Assembly (NCBI RefSeq): GCF_914271545.1
Contig: NZ_CAJZAH010000002.1
Coordinates: 496,001 to 560,000 of the forward strand
Source: Cupriavidus respiraculi
Lineage (GTDB): Bacteria; Pseudomonadota; Gammaproteobacteria; Burkholderiales; Burkholderiaceae
Length of the DNA stretch: 64,000 nucleotides
Direction: 5' to 3'
In this document: positions 43,223-53,226 of the stretch, piece by piece
Layout of the letters: every line of letters starts with the position of its first letter
Numbering within the stretch: position 1 is the stretch's first letter
Notes under the pieces: model-generated
Seen by the model: the letters and a program-made list of their open reading frames with translations, nothing else
What the model was told of the DNA's origin: nothing
The model's database searches: none
Made by a program: the position numbers and the translations under genes

Positions 43223-44083
43223 CTAGACGCGCATGCTGGCGCTCGCCAGCATCTGTTCGTAGATGAAGCACTGCAGCAGCGCGGCTTCCCTCTCCTCCAG
43301 CACATCGAAGGCCACGCCGAAAGCCGGAAACTCGGCATCGCCCTGGTCGGCGACCGCGCCGCGGGCCCACGCGTCCACCGTCAGCTCGCTGTCGCCGGCG
43401 GCGGTACGCAGGGAAAAACGCAGGCGCAGCGCCGCGCCGACCGGCGGCGCCGGAAAGGATGTATGGACCTGCGCCCCGCCCGCGCTCAGGTCGGACAACA
43501 CCGCGAGCCGGCCCTTGCCTTCGGCGTCGTTCGGCTCCGCGGCCGGGTCGATGATGTAGGCGGCCAGGCGCGTCGGCACGCGGGCGCTGCGGCGCACCGG
43601 CAGTTGCTGCACCTGTTCCGGGGCCGACAGCACCAGGTAGCGGAACGGCGTGCGGCACACGGCGGTGACCGTGCAGCTGAAGCTCTGGATCGCCTGGCCG
43701 GAGAAGCCGCGCAGCAGCACCGTCTCCCCCGCCTGGAACTGGATCTCGCGTCCGCCCAGCTGCGGCCAGCTGACGAACAGGCCCTGGTCGATGAAGCCGA
43801 TCAGCCGGCTGGCCGCGGCGCGGCCGACATCGTCGGGAGACTTGATCTGCAGGAGCGTGCCGACCTGCAGCCCGAGCGGCCCGGCCTTCGTGCGGCCGGA
43901 CGCCTCCTCGCCCTCGGGTTCCGCGTCGGGCCGGCATACCGAGCCATGGCGGAACACCAGCGCCACGTCGCGTCCGTCGGGAATCACGCTGCCGCTGCCC
44001 AGCAGCAGGTTGCCCTCTCCATCGAGCAGGGACCAGGGCAGCGGCTGGCCCACGGGCAGGTCGTTTGGTGTCAGGGTAATCAT
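43223..44083 (-). CDS. YcgR-like flagellar brake protein with PilZ domain
   Basis: A 286-residue protein. The N-terminal about 150 residues match the YcgR-type N-domain (VGTLLQIKSPDDVGRAAASRLIGFI, with PQLGGREIQFQAGE), and the PilZ domain begins near PVRRSARVPTRL, RRxxR at about 164-168, with DLSAGGAQV near 198, both needed for cyclic-di-GMP binding. It should link c-di-GMP level to motility or surface behaviour. An acidic insertion (AAEPNDAEGKGR) lies in the PilZ domain. The gene is convergent with the FAD dehydrogenase and divergent from the GntR regulator. Confidence 0.88.
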   Translation of the reverse strand: MITLTPNDLPVGQPLPWSLLDGEGNLLLGSGSVIPDGRDVALVFRHGSVCRPDAEPEGEEASGRTKAGPLGLQVGTLLQIKSPDDVGRAAASRLIGFIDQGLFVSWPQLGGREIQFQAGETVLLRGFSGQAIQSFSCTVTAVCRTPFRYLVLSAPEQVQQLPVRRSARVPTRLAAYIIDPAAEPNDAEGKGRLAVLSDLSAGGAQVHTSFPAPPVGAALRLRFSLRTAAGDSELTVDAWARGAVADQGDAEFPAFGVAFDVLEEREAALLQCFIYEQMLASASMRV

Positions 44084-44272
44084 GGCCTTCCGAATTGAAA
44101 CGCCTTGGGGGCAAGGCGCGACGTTGGCTCCCCGGGGTTGTGTCGAACGTTGCGACGCAGTGGAAATCCATTTCTCTGCTCCCTGCTATCGGCGCGAAAC
44201 GGCGAAGGTTTAACGCGAAGGTGGGGACACCCCACTTGACGGGGGCATGGGGCGGTCGGCACAATGCCGAAG

Positions 44273-44290
44273 CTGTCAGACAGCCTGACA
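44273..44290. promoter_or_regulatory. Overlapping palindromes, probable GntR operator
   Basis: CTGTC-A-GACAG (44273-44283) overlaps TGTCAG-ACAGC-CTGACA (44274-44290), about 25 bases before the GntR start. Two overlapping dyads of this kind fit self-regulation by the adjacent GntR protein. Confidence 0.5.
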
Positions 44291-44312
44291 TATCCCCTGA
44301 TTCCCTTTTACG

Positions 44313-44999
44313 TTGGAAACCCTCAGCCGCCCCTCCTCCCTGGCAAGCCGCATCGCGGACGCGCTGCGCGCCGATATCGCCGCGGGCCGCTTCACCGCGG
44401 GCGCCCGGCTGCCTGCCGAAACCGGACTGGCCACCGCCTTCGGCGTCAGCCGGCCGATCGTGCGCGAGGCCATCGCGCAGTTGAAGGCCGATGGCGTGCT
44501 GGTCACGCGCAAGGGATCGGGCGCGTACGTCTCGGAGACCCCCGGCGGCATGGTGTGGCGCCTGCCGGGCGGCCCCACGCTGGCGCAACTGTTCGAGCTG
44601 CGGATGACGGTGGAGACGGCCTGTGCCGGCATGGCCGCGCGGCGCCGCACGGCGGCCGACCTGCGGGAGATCGAGGCGGCACTGCATGCGATGCACGACC
44701 ATGCCGGCGACTTCGCCGGCGCGGCCGCGGCCGATGTGGCCTTCCACCATGCCATCGCCCAGGCCGCCCACAATCCCTGCTTCACCGGCCTGACCGATTT
44801 CGTCGGCCAGCACCTGCTGGCCGCGCGCCAAGCCGCCTGGGAAAACGCGGCGCGCTTTCGCGGCGGTTCGCACGAGGCCGATGCCGAGCACGCGGCGGTG
44901 GTGGCCGCCATCGCGAAGGGCGACGCCGAGGGCGCGCGGCAGGCCGCCTGCCGGCATCTGGAGGGCGCGGCACGCCGCATGGGCCTGACGCTGGACTGA
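44313..44999 (+). CDS. GntR/FadR-family transcriptional regulator
   Basis: The frame starts at a TTG (44313) with no evident ribosome site; a later start would cut the HTH, so TTG is kept. 228 residues: GntR winged helix (about 7-75, LASRIADALRADIAAGRFTAGARLPAE, then FGVSRPIVREAIAQLKADGV) and an FCD (FadR C-terminal) ligand domain with the His/Asp metal-ligand pattern (DVAFHHAIAQAAHNPCF, about 150-166, and HAAVVAAI). FCD proteins sense organic acids. It lies just upstream of the LhgO-like oxidase on the same strand, and is likely to regulate it and itself. Confidence 0.88.
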   Translation: METLSRPSSLASRIADALRADIAAGRFTAGARLPAETGLATAFGVSRPIVREAIAQLKADGVLVTRKGSGAYVSETPGGMVWRLPGGPTLAQLFELRMTVETACAGMAARRRTAADLREIEAALHAMHDHAGDFAGAAAADVAFHHAIAQAAHNPCFTGLTDFVGQHLLAARQAAWENAARFRGGSHEADAEHAAVVAAIAKGDAEGARQAACRHLEGAARRMGLTLD

Positions 45000-45044
45000 C
45001 ACTGAATGACACCGACTGACACTGGACGAACGCTAGCCAAAGAC

Positions 45045-46154
45045 ATGACAACAGCCATGGAACAAGTCGACTGCGTCGTGATCGGCGCCGGAGTGGTAGG
45101 ACTGGCGGTGGCCCGGGCGCTGGCCCTGCGCGGTCGCGAGGTGGTAATCCTCGAGGCGGAGAACGCCTTCGGCACCATCACCAGCGCGCGCAACAGCGAG
45201 GTCATCCATGCCGGGATCTACTACCCCACCGGCTCGCTGAAGGCGCGGCTGTGCGTGGCCGGCAAGGCCATGCTGTACGACTACTGCGCCTCGCACCACA
45301 TCGCGCACCAGCGCTGCGGCAAGCTGATCGTGGCCACCAGCGAGGCGCAGGTCGCCACGCTGGAGGGCATCCGTGCCAAGGCCGCCGCCAATGGCGTGGA
45401 CGATCTGCGGCTGCTGACCCGGGACGAGGCGCAGGCGATGGAGCCGAACCTGCAGTGCCATGCGGCGCTGCTGTCGCCGTCCACCGGCATCGTCGACAGC
45501 CATGGGCTGATGCTGGCGCTGCTGGGCGACGCCGAAAACGCCGGCGCGATGCTGGCGGTACAGTCGCCGGTGCTGTCGGGCGCGGTCACAGCCGAAGGCA
45601 TCCAGCTGGAAGTCGGTGGAGACACGGCCACCACGCTGCTCGCGAACACGGTCGTCAACTGCGCGGGCCTGACCGCACCGGACATGGCGCGGCGCATCGC
45701 CGGCATGCCGGCTGACCGCATTCCGCCGCAGTACTACGCCAAGGGCTGCTATTTCACGCTGGCGGGCCGGGCGCCGTTTTCCCGGCTGATCTACCCCGTG
45801 CCGGAAGCCGCGGGCCTGGGCGTACACCTGACCATCGACCTGGGCGGACAGGCGCGCTTCGGCCCCAACGTGCGCTGGATCGACGACATCGAATACCACG
45901 TGGACCCGGCCGACGCCGACAGCTTCTACGGCGAAGTGCGCCGCTACTGGCCGGGACTGGCCGACGGCGCGCTGCAGCCGGGCTACGCCGGCATCCGGCC
46001 GAAGATCAGCGGACCGGACGAGATCGCGGCGGACTTCCGGATCGATGGCCCCGCGGCGCACGGCGTGCCGGGGCTGGTGCATCTGTTCGGCATCGAATCG
46101 CCGGGGCTGACGTCGTCGCTGGCGATCGGCGAGATGGTCGCGGGCATGGTATAG
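45045..46154 (+). CDS. LhgO-like FAD-dependent 2-hydroxyacid oxidase
   Basis: About 369 residues from ATG 45045; other possible starts are 45006 and 45057. Rossmann motif [21 protein letters not shown] binds [56 protein letters not shown] and the C-terminal [11 protein letters not shown] are typical of L-2-hydroxyglutarate oxidases (LhgO) and relatives. It would oxidise a 2-hydroxy acid to the 2-oxo acid and pass electrons to quinone. Paired with the GntR/FCD regulator 46 bases upstream; a short repeated TGACACTG-like sequence stands between them. Confidence 0.85.
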   Translation: MTTAMEQVDCVVIGAGVVGLAVARALALRGREVVILEAENAFGTITSARNSEVIHAGIYYPTGSLKARLCVAGKAMLYDYCASHHIAHQRCGKLIVATSEAQVATLEGIRAKAAANGVDDLRLLTRDEAQAMEPNLQCHAALLSPSTGIVDSHGLMLALLGDAENAGAMLAVQSPVLSGAVTAEGIQLEVGGDTATTLLANTVVNCAGLTAPDMARRIAGMPADRIPPQYYAKGCYFTLAGRAPFSRLIYPVPEAAGLGVHLTIDLGGQARFGPNVRWIDDIEYHVDPADADSFYGEVRRYWPGLADGALQPGYAGIRPKISGPDEIAADFRIDGPAAHGVPGLVHLFGIESPGLTSSLAIGEMVAGMV

Positions 46155-46257
46155 AGGCCCCGACGCGACCAGTCGAAGTACCGCCCACTGATTGGCGAAC
46201 AGGCACGTCGATGCGATGCATGTCCCTCCATAGCACTTCAAGCAACGGAGAACCTAC

Positions 46258-46611
46258 ATGTCTGAACTGAACAAGTCTGTTCTACGCAAGGCCAATGCAG
46301 CGGTCACCGCCGGCGATATCGAAGGCTTCCTGTCGTATTGCGCGGAGGACATCGTGTGGACTACGGTGGGCGCGGAGACCCTGTCCGGAAAAGAGGCCGT
46401 CCGGAAATGGATGGTGGAGGCGTATGTGCAACCTCCCAAGTTCACGGTGGACCGCCTGATTGCGGAGGAGGAATTCGTCGCGGCTCTCGGCCACATCATG
46501 TCGAAGGACGAGACGGGCAAACCCGTTACCTATTCCTATTGTGACGTCTGGCGCTTCAAGGACGGCAGGATGGTGGAGCTGAAGGCCTATGTCATCCCGG
46601 TAGGCGAATGA
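46258..46611 (+). CDS. NTF2/SnoaL-fold protein
   Basis: A 117-residue cone-shaped protein of the nuclear transport factor 2 fold: helix ANAAVTAGDIEGFLSYCAEDIVWTTVG, then strands ending YSYCDVWRFKDGRMVELKAYVIPVGE. The family includes SnoaL cyclases, ketosteroid isomerases and binding proteins; the substrate is unknown. Start ATG 46258 has GGAG 9 bases upstream (AACGGAGAACCTAC). It follows the LhgO gene by 103 bases and converges with the MFS transporter. Confidence 0.75.
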   Translation: MSELNKSVLRKANAAVTAGDIEGFLSYCAEDIVWTTVGAETLSGKEAVRKWMVEAYVQPPKFTVDRLIAEEEFVAALGHIMSKDETGKPVTYSYCDVWRFKDGRMVELKAYVIPVGE

Positions 46612-46667
46612 GACTTGAGGCGGCGATGTCGCCATGCCGGGCCGGGACGCCCGTACCGGCGCCACGC

Positions 46668-47873
46668 CTACGAAGGGCGTGTATGCCCTGACGGCTCGGC
46701 CCGGAAGCTCATCCACGCGCAGGCGGCGCCGGCCAGCGCGGCGAGCGCGGCCAGGCCGAACGTATGCGCGGGCGCCAGCGCCTTCCAGGTCCAGCCCATC
46801 GCCAGACCGCCCAACGTCCCGCCGACGCCGTAGGAAATGCCGGTATAAAGCGCCTGCCCCCGACCCTGCAAAGGTCCGGCAAACCAGTGCTGCAGCCGCT
46901 TCAGGCTGGCGCTGTGGTGCGCGGCGAAAGTCGCCGCGTGCAGCACCTGCACCGGGGCCATCAGCCACAGCAGTTCGGCGAGGTAGCCGGTCAGGCCGAA
47001 GCGGATCGCGGCCAGCACGAAGGTGCCGGCCAGGATCCAGCGCAGCGGCCAGCGCGCGAACATCTGGCCCTGATAGAAGAAGAACACGATCTCGGCCACC
47101 ACGCCGATGGTCCACATCGCGCCGATCGCCACCTTGCTGTAGCCCAGCGTCTCCAGATAGAGCGAATAGAAAACGTAGAGCGCGGCGTGCGCGAACATCA
47201 TCAGGAAGGCCGATGCCAGGAACCACGCCACGTCCGGGCGGCGCAGCAGCGGCAGCGCGGGCGGCGGCTTCACCCGGGGCCCCTCGGGCTCGGCGTCGCG
47301 CATGCCGAACACCACCACGGCGAACAGGCCCAGCATGGCGCTGGCGAACCACGGGAACGCCGCCATGCCCGCATGCTCGAACAGCACCCCGCCCAGCAGC
47401 ACCGCGGCGACGAAGCCCACCGAGCCGAACATGCGGATGCGCCCGTAGCGATGGTCGAACGCCGCGTGGCGGCGCAGCGTGGAGATGGTCAGCGCATCGC
47501 CCAGCGGCGACATCGCGCTGGTGATCAGGTTCAGGCCCACCATCAGCGCCATCATGCCGCCGTAGCTGGTCACGCCCGGCACGGTGAGGAACACCAGCAC
47601 CGAGGCGACGGCCGTGAAACGCAGGATGCGCACCCGTGTGTGCATCACGTCGGACAGCCAGCCCCACAGGTAGGGACCGACGATGCGGCTGACCTGGAAA
47701 CAGCCCATCAGCACGCCGATCTGGACCGGCGTAAAGCCGCGATGGGCGAAGAACAGGCTCAGGTAGGGAGAAATGACGCCGACGTAGCCGTAGTACCCGA
47801 GATAGAACAGGCCGAAGCGCGTGATGGGCACGGCGTGCGCCGGCGCCGCGGGCGCCACGGTCTGGCCGCCCAA
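46668..47873 (-). CDS. MFS transporter (LacY/HcaT-like)
   Basis: About 401 residues with twelve membrane segments and a cytoplasmic loop between 6 and 7 (RDAEPEGPRVKPPPALP). YLGYYGYVGVISPYLSLFFAHRGFT at the start and GPYLWGWLSDV (a DxxGR-type motif) identify the MFS_1-like group that includes HcaT (phenylpropionate). The start is a TTG at 47873, directly after the aroC stop; GTG 47858 is the main alternative. Substrate unknown. The tight spacing suggests coupling to aroC, although no metabolic link is obvious. Confidence 0.8.
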   Translation of the reverse strand: MGGQTVAPAAPAHAVPITRFGLFYLGYYGYVGVISPYLSLFFAHRGFTPVQIGVLMGCFQVSRIVGPYLWGWLSDVMHTRVRILRFTAVASVLVFLTVPGVTSYGGMMALMVGLNLITSAMSPLGDALTISTLRRHAAFDHRYGRIRMFGSVGFVAAVLLGGVLFEHAGMAAFPWFASAMLGLFAVVVFGMRDAEPEGPRVKPPPALPLLRRPDVAWFLASAFLMMFAHAALYVFYSLYLETLGYSKVAIGAMWTIGVVAEIVFFFYQGQMFARWPLRWILAGTFVLAAIRFGLTGYLAELLWLMAPVQVLHAATFAAHHSASLKRLQHWFAGPLQGRGQALYTGISYGVGGTLGGLAMGWTWKALAPAHTFGLAALAALAGAACAWMSFRAEPSGHTRPS

Positions 47874-47874
47874 C

Positions 47875-48987
47875 TCAGCGCGGCTGCTCGGGGGACTGCG
47901 CCGGAATCTTCGGGGTATCGACCTTCACGTCGCCGCATTGCGCGCGATGGCGCAGGGCGTGGTCGATCAGCACCAGCGCCAGCATGGCCTCGGCGATGGG
48001 CGTCGCGCGGATGCCCACGCAGGGATCGTGGCGGCCGAAGGTCTCCACCGTGGCCGGTGCCCCCGCCTTGTCGATCGACTCGCGCGGCGTGCGGATGCTG
48101 GAGGTCGGCTTGATCGCGAGCGACACGGTCACGTCCTGCCCGGTCGAGATGCCGCCCAGCACGCCGCCCGCGTTGTTGCTGCGGAAGCCCTGCGCGGTCA
48201 GCTCGTCGCCATGCTGGCTGCCGCGCTGCGCGACGCTGTCGAAACCGGCGCCGATCTCGACGCCCTTGACCGCGTTGATGCCCATCATCGCATGCGCGAT
48301 ATCGGCGTCCAGGCGGTCGAACAGCGGCTCGCCCAGGCCCACCGGCACCTTGCTGGCCACCACCTCGATGCGCGCGCCGACCGAATCGCCGTCATGGCGC
48401 AGCGCGTCCATATAGGTCTCGAGCTGGGGCACGATATCGGCATTGGGCGCGAAGAACGGATTCTCCGGCACGTGCGACCAGTCGACGAAGGGCACCTGGA
48501 TCTCGCCCAGCTGCGACATATAACCGTGGATCTCGGTGCCGTACTGCTCGCGCAGCCACTTCTTGGCGATCGCGCCGGCCGCAACCACCGGCGCCGTCAG
48601 CCGCGCCGACGAGCGGCCGCCACCGCGCGGGTCGCGGATGCCGTACTTCTGCCAATAGGTGTAGTCGGCATGGCCGGGGCGGAAGGTCTCGACGATATTG
48701 CCGTAGTCCTTGCTGCGCTGGTCGGTGTTGCGGATCAGCAGGCAGATCGGCGTGCCGGTGGTCCGGCCTTCGAAGACGCCGGACAGGATCTCGACCTGGT
48801 CCGGTTCCTTGCGCTGGGTCACGTGGCGGGACGTGCCGGGCTTGCGGCGGTCCAGGTCGATCTGGATGTGGGCCTCGGTCAGCGCCATGCCCGGCGGGCA
48901 TCCGTCCACCACCGCGCCGATGGCCGGGCCGTGCGATTCCCCGAAGGTGGTGACAGTGAAGAGCAAGCCGAGGGTATTGCCGGACAT
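47875..48987 (-). CDS. aroC: Chorismate synthase
   Basis: A 370-residue enzyme making chorismate from EPSP, the last step of the shikimate pathway, with reduced FMN. All three family signatures are present: [19 protein letters not shown] (about 15-33), [22 protein letters not shown] then [12 protein letters not shown] (about 125-150), and [18 protein letters not shown] (about 300). ATG 48987 is the conserved start (MSGNTLG). It is upstream of the MFS transporter and downstream of the transporter-acyltransferase gene on the same strand. Confidence 0.97.
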   Translation of the reverse strand: MSGNTLGLLFTVTTFGESHGPAIGAVVDGCPPGMALTEAHIQIDLDRRKPGTSRHVTQRKEPDQVEILSGVFEGRTTGTPICLLIRNTDQRSKDYGNIVETFRPGHADYTYWQKYGIRDPRGGGRSSARLTAPVVAAGAIAKKWLREQYGTEIHGYMSQLGEIQVPFVDWSHVPENPFFAPNADIVPQLETYMDALRHDGDSVGARIEVVASKVPVGLGEPLFDRLDADIAHAMMGINAVKGVEIGAGFDSVAQRGSQHGDELTAQGFRSNNAGGVLGGISTGQDVTVSLAIKPTSSIRTPRESIDKAGAPATVETFGRHDPCVGIRATPIAEAMLALVLIDHALRHRAQCGDVKVDTPKIPAQSPEQPR

Positions 48988-49072
48988 GATGGGACCGCAC
49001 AGGAATTGGAAACGGCCTCCATTGTAAGGCCATTGCCGCGCGCGTCCGGCCGGCGCGTTCGCCGGCCCCGCC

Positions 49073-50971
49073 CTAGCGCCACTCGCCGCGCAGGCTCTGC
49101 ACCACCTGCCGCAGGCCCTCGGGCGTGGCCAGTTCCGGTGCGATGGGCTCGCCGACCACCAGTTCCAGCCGGCTGAGCACGCCACGCCGGAAGGGCCTTG
49201 TCATCGCCGCCCCGCCCTTGCGCGAGAAGAAGCTGCCCCACAGCCCGCGCAGCGCCATCGGCACCACGGGCACCGGGGTGCGGCGGATGATCTGCTGCAC
49301 GCCCTGGCGGAAGGGATTCAGATCGCCGTTCGCGGTGATCTTGCCCTCCGGGAAGATGCAGACCAGCTCGCCTTCGCGCAGGGCCTCGGCGATGCGGTCA
49401 TAGGCCCGCGCCAGCATCTGCGGGTCTTCGTGCGCGGGGGCGATGGGGATGGCCTTGGCCTGGCGGAAGAACCACGACAGCAGCGGCACGCCGAAGATGC
49501 GGTAGTCCATCACGAAGCGCACGGGACGCGGGCTCGCCGCCATCAGCACCACCGCGTCGGCAAAGCTCACATGGTTGCAGACCAGCACCGCGGCGCCCTG
49601 CGCCGGAATCCGCTCCGCATTGACGCGCTTGAGGCGGTACACGGTATGCACCAGGATCCAGGCGACGAAGCGCAGCAGGAATTCGGGCACCAGCGAGTAG
49701 ATGTAGACCGCCACCAGCGCATTGAGCAGGCCCACAGTCAGGAACAGCTCGGGAATGGTGAAGCCGAACTGGAACAGCACCATCGCCATCACCGCCGAGG
49801 CGATCATGAACAGGCTGTTCAGGATATTGTTGGCGGCGATGATGCGGGCCCGGTGCGTGGGCATGCTGCGGCTCTGGATCAGCGCGTACAGCGGCACGCT
49901 GTAGAAGCCGCCGAACATCGCCAGCAGGAACAGATCCGCCAGCACGCGCCAGTGGCCGGGCTGGGCCAGGAAACCGGCCACGCCGCTGAGCGCCGCATGG
50001 CTTTCCCCGCGGCTGGCGAAATACAGGTCCACCGCGAACACCGTCATGCCGATGGAGCCGAACGGCACCAGCCCGATCTCCACATGGCGGCCGGAGAGCC
50101 GCTCGCACAGCAGCGAGCCCACGCCGATGCCGATGGAAAACACCGCGAGCAGCAGCGTCACGACGTTCTGGTCGCCGCCGAGGATGGTCTTGGCAAAACT
50201 GAAGAACGACGTGAGAAACGTCGCGCCCAGGAACCACAGCCACGAAATGCCGAGCAGGCTCAGGAACACGGTGCGCTCCGTGCGCGCCAGCTTCAGGTTG
50301 CGCCAGGTCTCGGTGAACGGATTCCAGTTGATGCGCAGCGCCGGCTGCGGCGCCGGCGACAGCGGCACGCGGGCGCAGACCAGGCGGCCCGCCACGGCCA
50401 GTGCAAGGCAGGCCGCGCCCACATAGGCCGGGCCGACCAGCGCGCCATCGCGCTCCCACCCGGCCAGTTCGCCGCCCACCAGCGTGCCCAGCAGGATGGC
50501 GACGAAAGTGCCCATTTCGACGAGGCCGTTGCCGCCCACCAGCTCCGTGCGGTCCAGGTGCTGCGGCAGGTAGGCGAACTTGACCGGCCCAAACAGGGTC
50601 GAGTGCAGGCCCATCAGGAAGGTGCCCAGGTACAGCAGCGGCGCGCTGTGCCAGACGAAGCCCGCCATGCCGAGCACCATGATCGCGATCTCCAGCGACT
50701 TGACCAGCCGGATCAGCCGCGACTTCTCGATCTTGTCGGCGATCTGCCCGCTGGTGGCGGAGAAGAGCACGAACGGCGCGATAAAGATGGCCGAGATGAG
50801 GAACGCCGCGCTCTGCGCCTGCACGCCCTCGAACAGCGCCGTGTGGTACGTCACCAGCGAGGTGAAGGCCACCTTGAACACGTTGTCGTTCATCGCGCCG
50901 AGGAACTGGGTCCAGAAGAACGGCCCGAATCGGCGCTCGCCCAACAGGCGGAACTGGCTATGTTGGCTCAT
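49073..50971 (-). CDS. LplT-type MFS transporter fused to PlsC acyltransferase
   Basis: A 632-residue fusion. Residues about 1-410 form an MFS domain like LplT ([43 protein letters not shown]), a lysophospholipid flippase. Residues about 430-632 form a 1-acylglycerol-phosphate acyltransferase domain with HxxxxD ([13 protein letters not shown]) and EGK ([18 protein letters not shown]). In E. coli LplT is separate and Aas has PlsC plus an acyl-ACP synthetase; here the synthetase is absent. It probably reacylates lysophospholipids brought across the inner membrane. ATG 50971 ([15 protein letters not shown]) is conserved. Confidence 0.92.
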   Translation of the reverse strand: MSQHSQFRLLGERRFGPFFWTQFLGAMNDNVFKVAFTSLVTYHTALFEGVQAQSAAFLISAIFIAPFVLFSATSGQIADKIEKSRLIRLVKSLEIAIMVLGMAGFVWHSAPLLYLGTFLMGLHSTLFGPVKFAYLPQHLDRTELVGGNGLVEMGTFVAILLGTLVGGELAGWERDGALVGPAYVGAACLALAVAGRLVCARVPLSPAPQPALRINWNPFTETWRNLKLARTERTVFLSLLGISWLWFLGATFLTSFFSFAKTILGGDQNVVTLLLAVFSIGIGVGSLLCERLSGRHVEIGLVPFGSIGMTVFAVDLYFASRGESHAALSGVAGFLAQPGHWRVLADLFLLAMFGGFYSVPLYALIQSRSMPTHRARIIAANNILNSLFMIASAVMAMVLFQFGFTIPELFLTVGLLNALVAVYIYSLVPEFLLRFVAWILVHTVYRLKRVNAERIPAQGAAVLVCNHVSFADAVVLMAASPRPVRFVMDYRIFGVPLLSWFFRQAKAIPIAPAHEDPQMLARAYDRIAEALREGELVCIFPEGKITANGDLNPFRQGVQQIIRRTPVPVVPMALRGLWGSFFSRKGGAAMTRPFRRGVLSRLELVVGEPIAPELATPEGLRQVVQSLRGEWR

Positions 50972-51012
50972 GGGGGGATGACAGGGAAGATGCGGGAGCG
51001 GGATGGTTTGCT

Positions 51013-51185
51013 TCCCGCTCCCGCCCGCGGGAGAGGGGCGCAGGGGTGAGGGTGAATGGTCGCAAGGATGCGGGCTTTCGATCCGTCGCGGACACGAACG
51101 CATTTTCAGCCGTGGGCGAAACCGATCGCACCGGTCATGCGTTGACCCCCACCCCCCGCCCCTCTCCCGCGGGCGGGAGAGGGGA
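51013..51185. repeat. Inverted copies of the GC-rich dispersed repeat
   Basis: Two arms (about 51013-51055 and 51141-51185), each with a GCGGGAGAGGGG-type hairpin, are inverted relative to one another about 85 bases apart. They belong to the same family as 34211-34339. They lie between the CBS protein gene and the acyltransferase fusion and may act as a transcript border. Confidence 0.7.
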
Positions 51186-51214
51186 GTACTCAGTGGCAAT
51201 GCTGACGCCGGATC

Positions 51215-51661
51215 CTATTCGGCCTTCTCCTCCGGCCAGTCGCGGATATACGCCTTGAGCATGCGGTTCTCGAAGCTCTGCTCCTCCACCACCGCCTTGG
51301 CGACGTCGTAGAACGAGATCACCCCCATCAGCGTGCGGTTGTCCAGCACCGGCAGATAACGGGTGTGTCGCTCCAGCATCATCCGGCGCACCTCGTTGAC
51401 GTCGGTCTCCATCGTGCAGGTGAGCGGCGCGTCGTCCATCACCTTGCGGATGCTGGTATTGCCGACCGAGCCGCCATTGGCCGCCAGCACCCCGATGATC
51501 TCGCGGAACGTCAGCATGCCGACCAGTTCGCCGTACTCCATCACCACCAGCGAGCCGATGTCGTGCTCCGCCATCGTGCTGATCGCGAGCAGCAGGGACG
51601 AATCCGGCTTGACGGTATAGAGCGTATTGCCCTTGATCTGCAGGATGTCGCTGACTTTCAT
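51215..51661 (-). CDS. Two-CBS-domain protein
   Basis: ATG 51661 gives 148 residues made almost wholly of two CBS motifs (about 1-60 and 70-135; KPDSSLLLAISTMAEHDIGSLVV, RHTRYLPVLDNRTLMGVISFYDV). Such stand-alone pairs bind adenine nucleotides such as AMP or ATP and often act as energy sensors for a partner. No partner can be named from the context. It lies next to the repeat region and is divergent from the PLP enzyme at 51904. Confidence 0.88.
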   Translation of the reverse strand: MKVSDILQIKGNTLYTVKPDSSLLLAISTMAEHDIGSLVVMEYGELVGMLTFREIIGVLAANGGSVGNTSIRKVMDDAPLTCTMETDVNEVRRMMLERHTRYLPVLDNRTLMGVISFYDVAKAVVEEQSFENRMLKAYIRDWPEEKAE

Positions 51662-51903
51662 GGTGGTCTCCCCTCGCTGGCGCGGCGGCGTGGCCGCGCC
51701 CTGCTGCTTGCTGTCCGGTGGTGAAGGCGGGGCAACCGGCAAACCGCCAGGCCGCCCCGCTGGGCCGATGCTAGCCGAAAGCGCCCATTCTAGTAAAGCA
51801 AGCGCCACGGGTCCGCCCCGATGCCCCGAATGCCGCGCCGGTGCTAGCATGCCGACGAACGCCCCGCTGCACGGCGCCGCCCCCAACCACGGAACAGACG
51901 GCC
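51662..51903. other. Divergent promoter region between CBS gene and PLP enzyme
   Basis: About 240 bases with no gene. It should contain promoters for both outward genes. I see no clear operator or leader RNA; no S-adenosylmethionine or cobalamin riboswitch pattern is recognised. Confidence 0.4.
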
Positions 51904-53226
51904 ATGTCAGATACCCGCTTCGATACCCTCGCGCTGCACGCCGGCGCCGCGCCCGACCCGACCACGGGAGCACGCGCCACCCCCATCCATCTCACCACGT
52001 CCTTCGTCTTCCGCGACAGCGAGCACGCCGCGTCGCTGTTCAACATGGAGCGCGCGGGCCATGTGTATTCGCGCATCTCCAACCCCACCGTCGCGGTGCT
52101 GGAGGAGCGCGTGGCCGCGCTGGAGAATGGCGTGGGGGCTATCGCCACCGCCTCCGGACAGGCCGCGCTGCATCTGGCCGTGGCCACGCTGCTGGGCGCG
52201 GGCTCGCACATGGTCGCCTCCACCGCGCTGTATGGCGGCTCGCACAACCTGCTGCACTACACGCTGCGCCGCTTCGGCATCGAGACGACCTTCGTCGATC
52301 CGCGCGATATCGACGCCTGGCGCGCGGCCATCCGGCCCGAGACGCGGCTGCTGTTCGGCGAGACGCTGGGCAATCCGGGCCTGGACGTGCTGGACATTCC
52401 CACGCTCGCGGCCTTGGGCCACGAGCATCGCATTCCGCTGCTGGTCGATTCCACCTTCACCACGCCCTACCTGATGCGCCCGTTCGAACTGGGGGCCGGC
52501 CTGCTATACCACTCGGCCACCAAGTTCCTCGGCGGCCATGGCACCACCATCGGCGGCGTGCTGGCCGAGGGCGGCACCTTCGACTTCCAGGCGTCCGGCC
52601 GCTTCCCCGAGCTGTCGGAGCCCTATGCCGGCTTTCACGACATGGTCTTCACCGAGGAAAGCACCGTGGCGCCCTTCCTGCTGCGCGCGCGGCGCGAGGG
52701 CCTGCGCGATTTCGGCGCGTGCATGAATCCGATGGCCGCGTGGCAGCTGCTCCAGGGCATCGAGACGCTGCCGCTGCGCATGGCGCGCCATGTCGAGAAC
52801 GCGCGCCGCGTGGTGCAGTTTCTGGTCTCGCATCCGATGGTCGCCTCGGTGGCCTACCCCGAGCTGGAGTCGCATCCGGACTACGCCCTCGCCAAGCGGC
52901 TGCTGCCGCGCGGATGCGGCGCGGTGTTCAGCTTCGACCTCAAGGGCGACCGCGTCGCGGGCCAGCGCTTCATCGAAAGCCTCGCGCTGTTCTCCCATCT
53001 GGCCAACGTGGGCGACGCGCGCTCGCTGGTGATCCATCCCGCCTCGACCACGCATTTCCGCATGGACGCCGCTGCGCTCAAATCCGCCGGCATCGGCGAA
53101 GGCACCATCCGGCTGTCGGTCGGACTCGAGGATCCGGACGACCTGATCGAAGACCTGAAGCGCGGCCTGAAGGCCGCGGAACGCCAGATGAGCGGACAAG
53201 CGAAAGGCAAGGGAGGGCAAGCCTGA
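51904..53226 (+). CDS. O-acetylhomoserine sulfhydrylase-type PLP enzyme
   Basis: A 440-residue Cys/Met metabolism PLP enzyme. TSFVFRDSEHAASLFNME and YSRISNPTVAVLEERVAALE at the start, LFGETLGNPGLDVLDIP in the middle and the cofactor lysine in YHSATKFLGGHGTTIGG (Lys about 208) identify the family; the C-terminal block HPASTTHFRMDAAALKSAGIGEGTIRLSVGLED has the conserved Arg. It probably makes homocysteine from O-acetylhomoserine and sulfide, or acts as cystathionine gamma-lyase/methionine gamma-lyase-like enzyme; these are hard to separate by sequence. It overlaps the following hydrolase by ATGA. Confidence 0.87.
   Translation: MSDTRFDTLALHAGAAPDPTTGARATPIHLTTSFVFRDSEHAASLFNMERAGHVYSRISNPTVAVLEERVAALENGVGAIATASGQAALHLAVATLLGAGSHMVASTALYGGSHNLLHYTLRRFGIETTFVDPRDIDAWRAAIRPETRLLFGETLGNPGLDVLDIPTLAALGHEHRIPLLVDSTFTTPYLMRPFELGAGLLYHSATKFLGGHGTTIGGVLAEGGTFDFQASGRFPELSEPYAGFHDMVFTEESTVAPFLLRARREGLRDFGACMNPMAAWQLLQGIETLPLRMARHVENARRVVQFLVSHPMVASVAYPELESHPDYALAKRLLPRGCGAVFSFDLKGDRVAGQRFIESLALFSHLANVGDARSLVIHPASTTHFRMDAAALKSAGIGEGTIRLSVGLEDPDDLIEDLKRGLKAAERQMSGQAKGKGGQA

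Noticed and set aside
51662-51903. SAM or cobalamin riboswitch upstream of the PLP enzyme
   Set aside because: No conserved stem or loop sequence of either class is visible.
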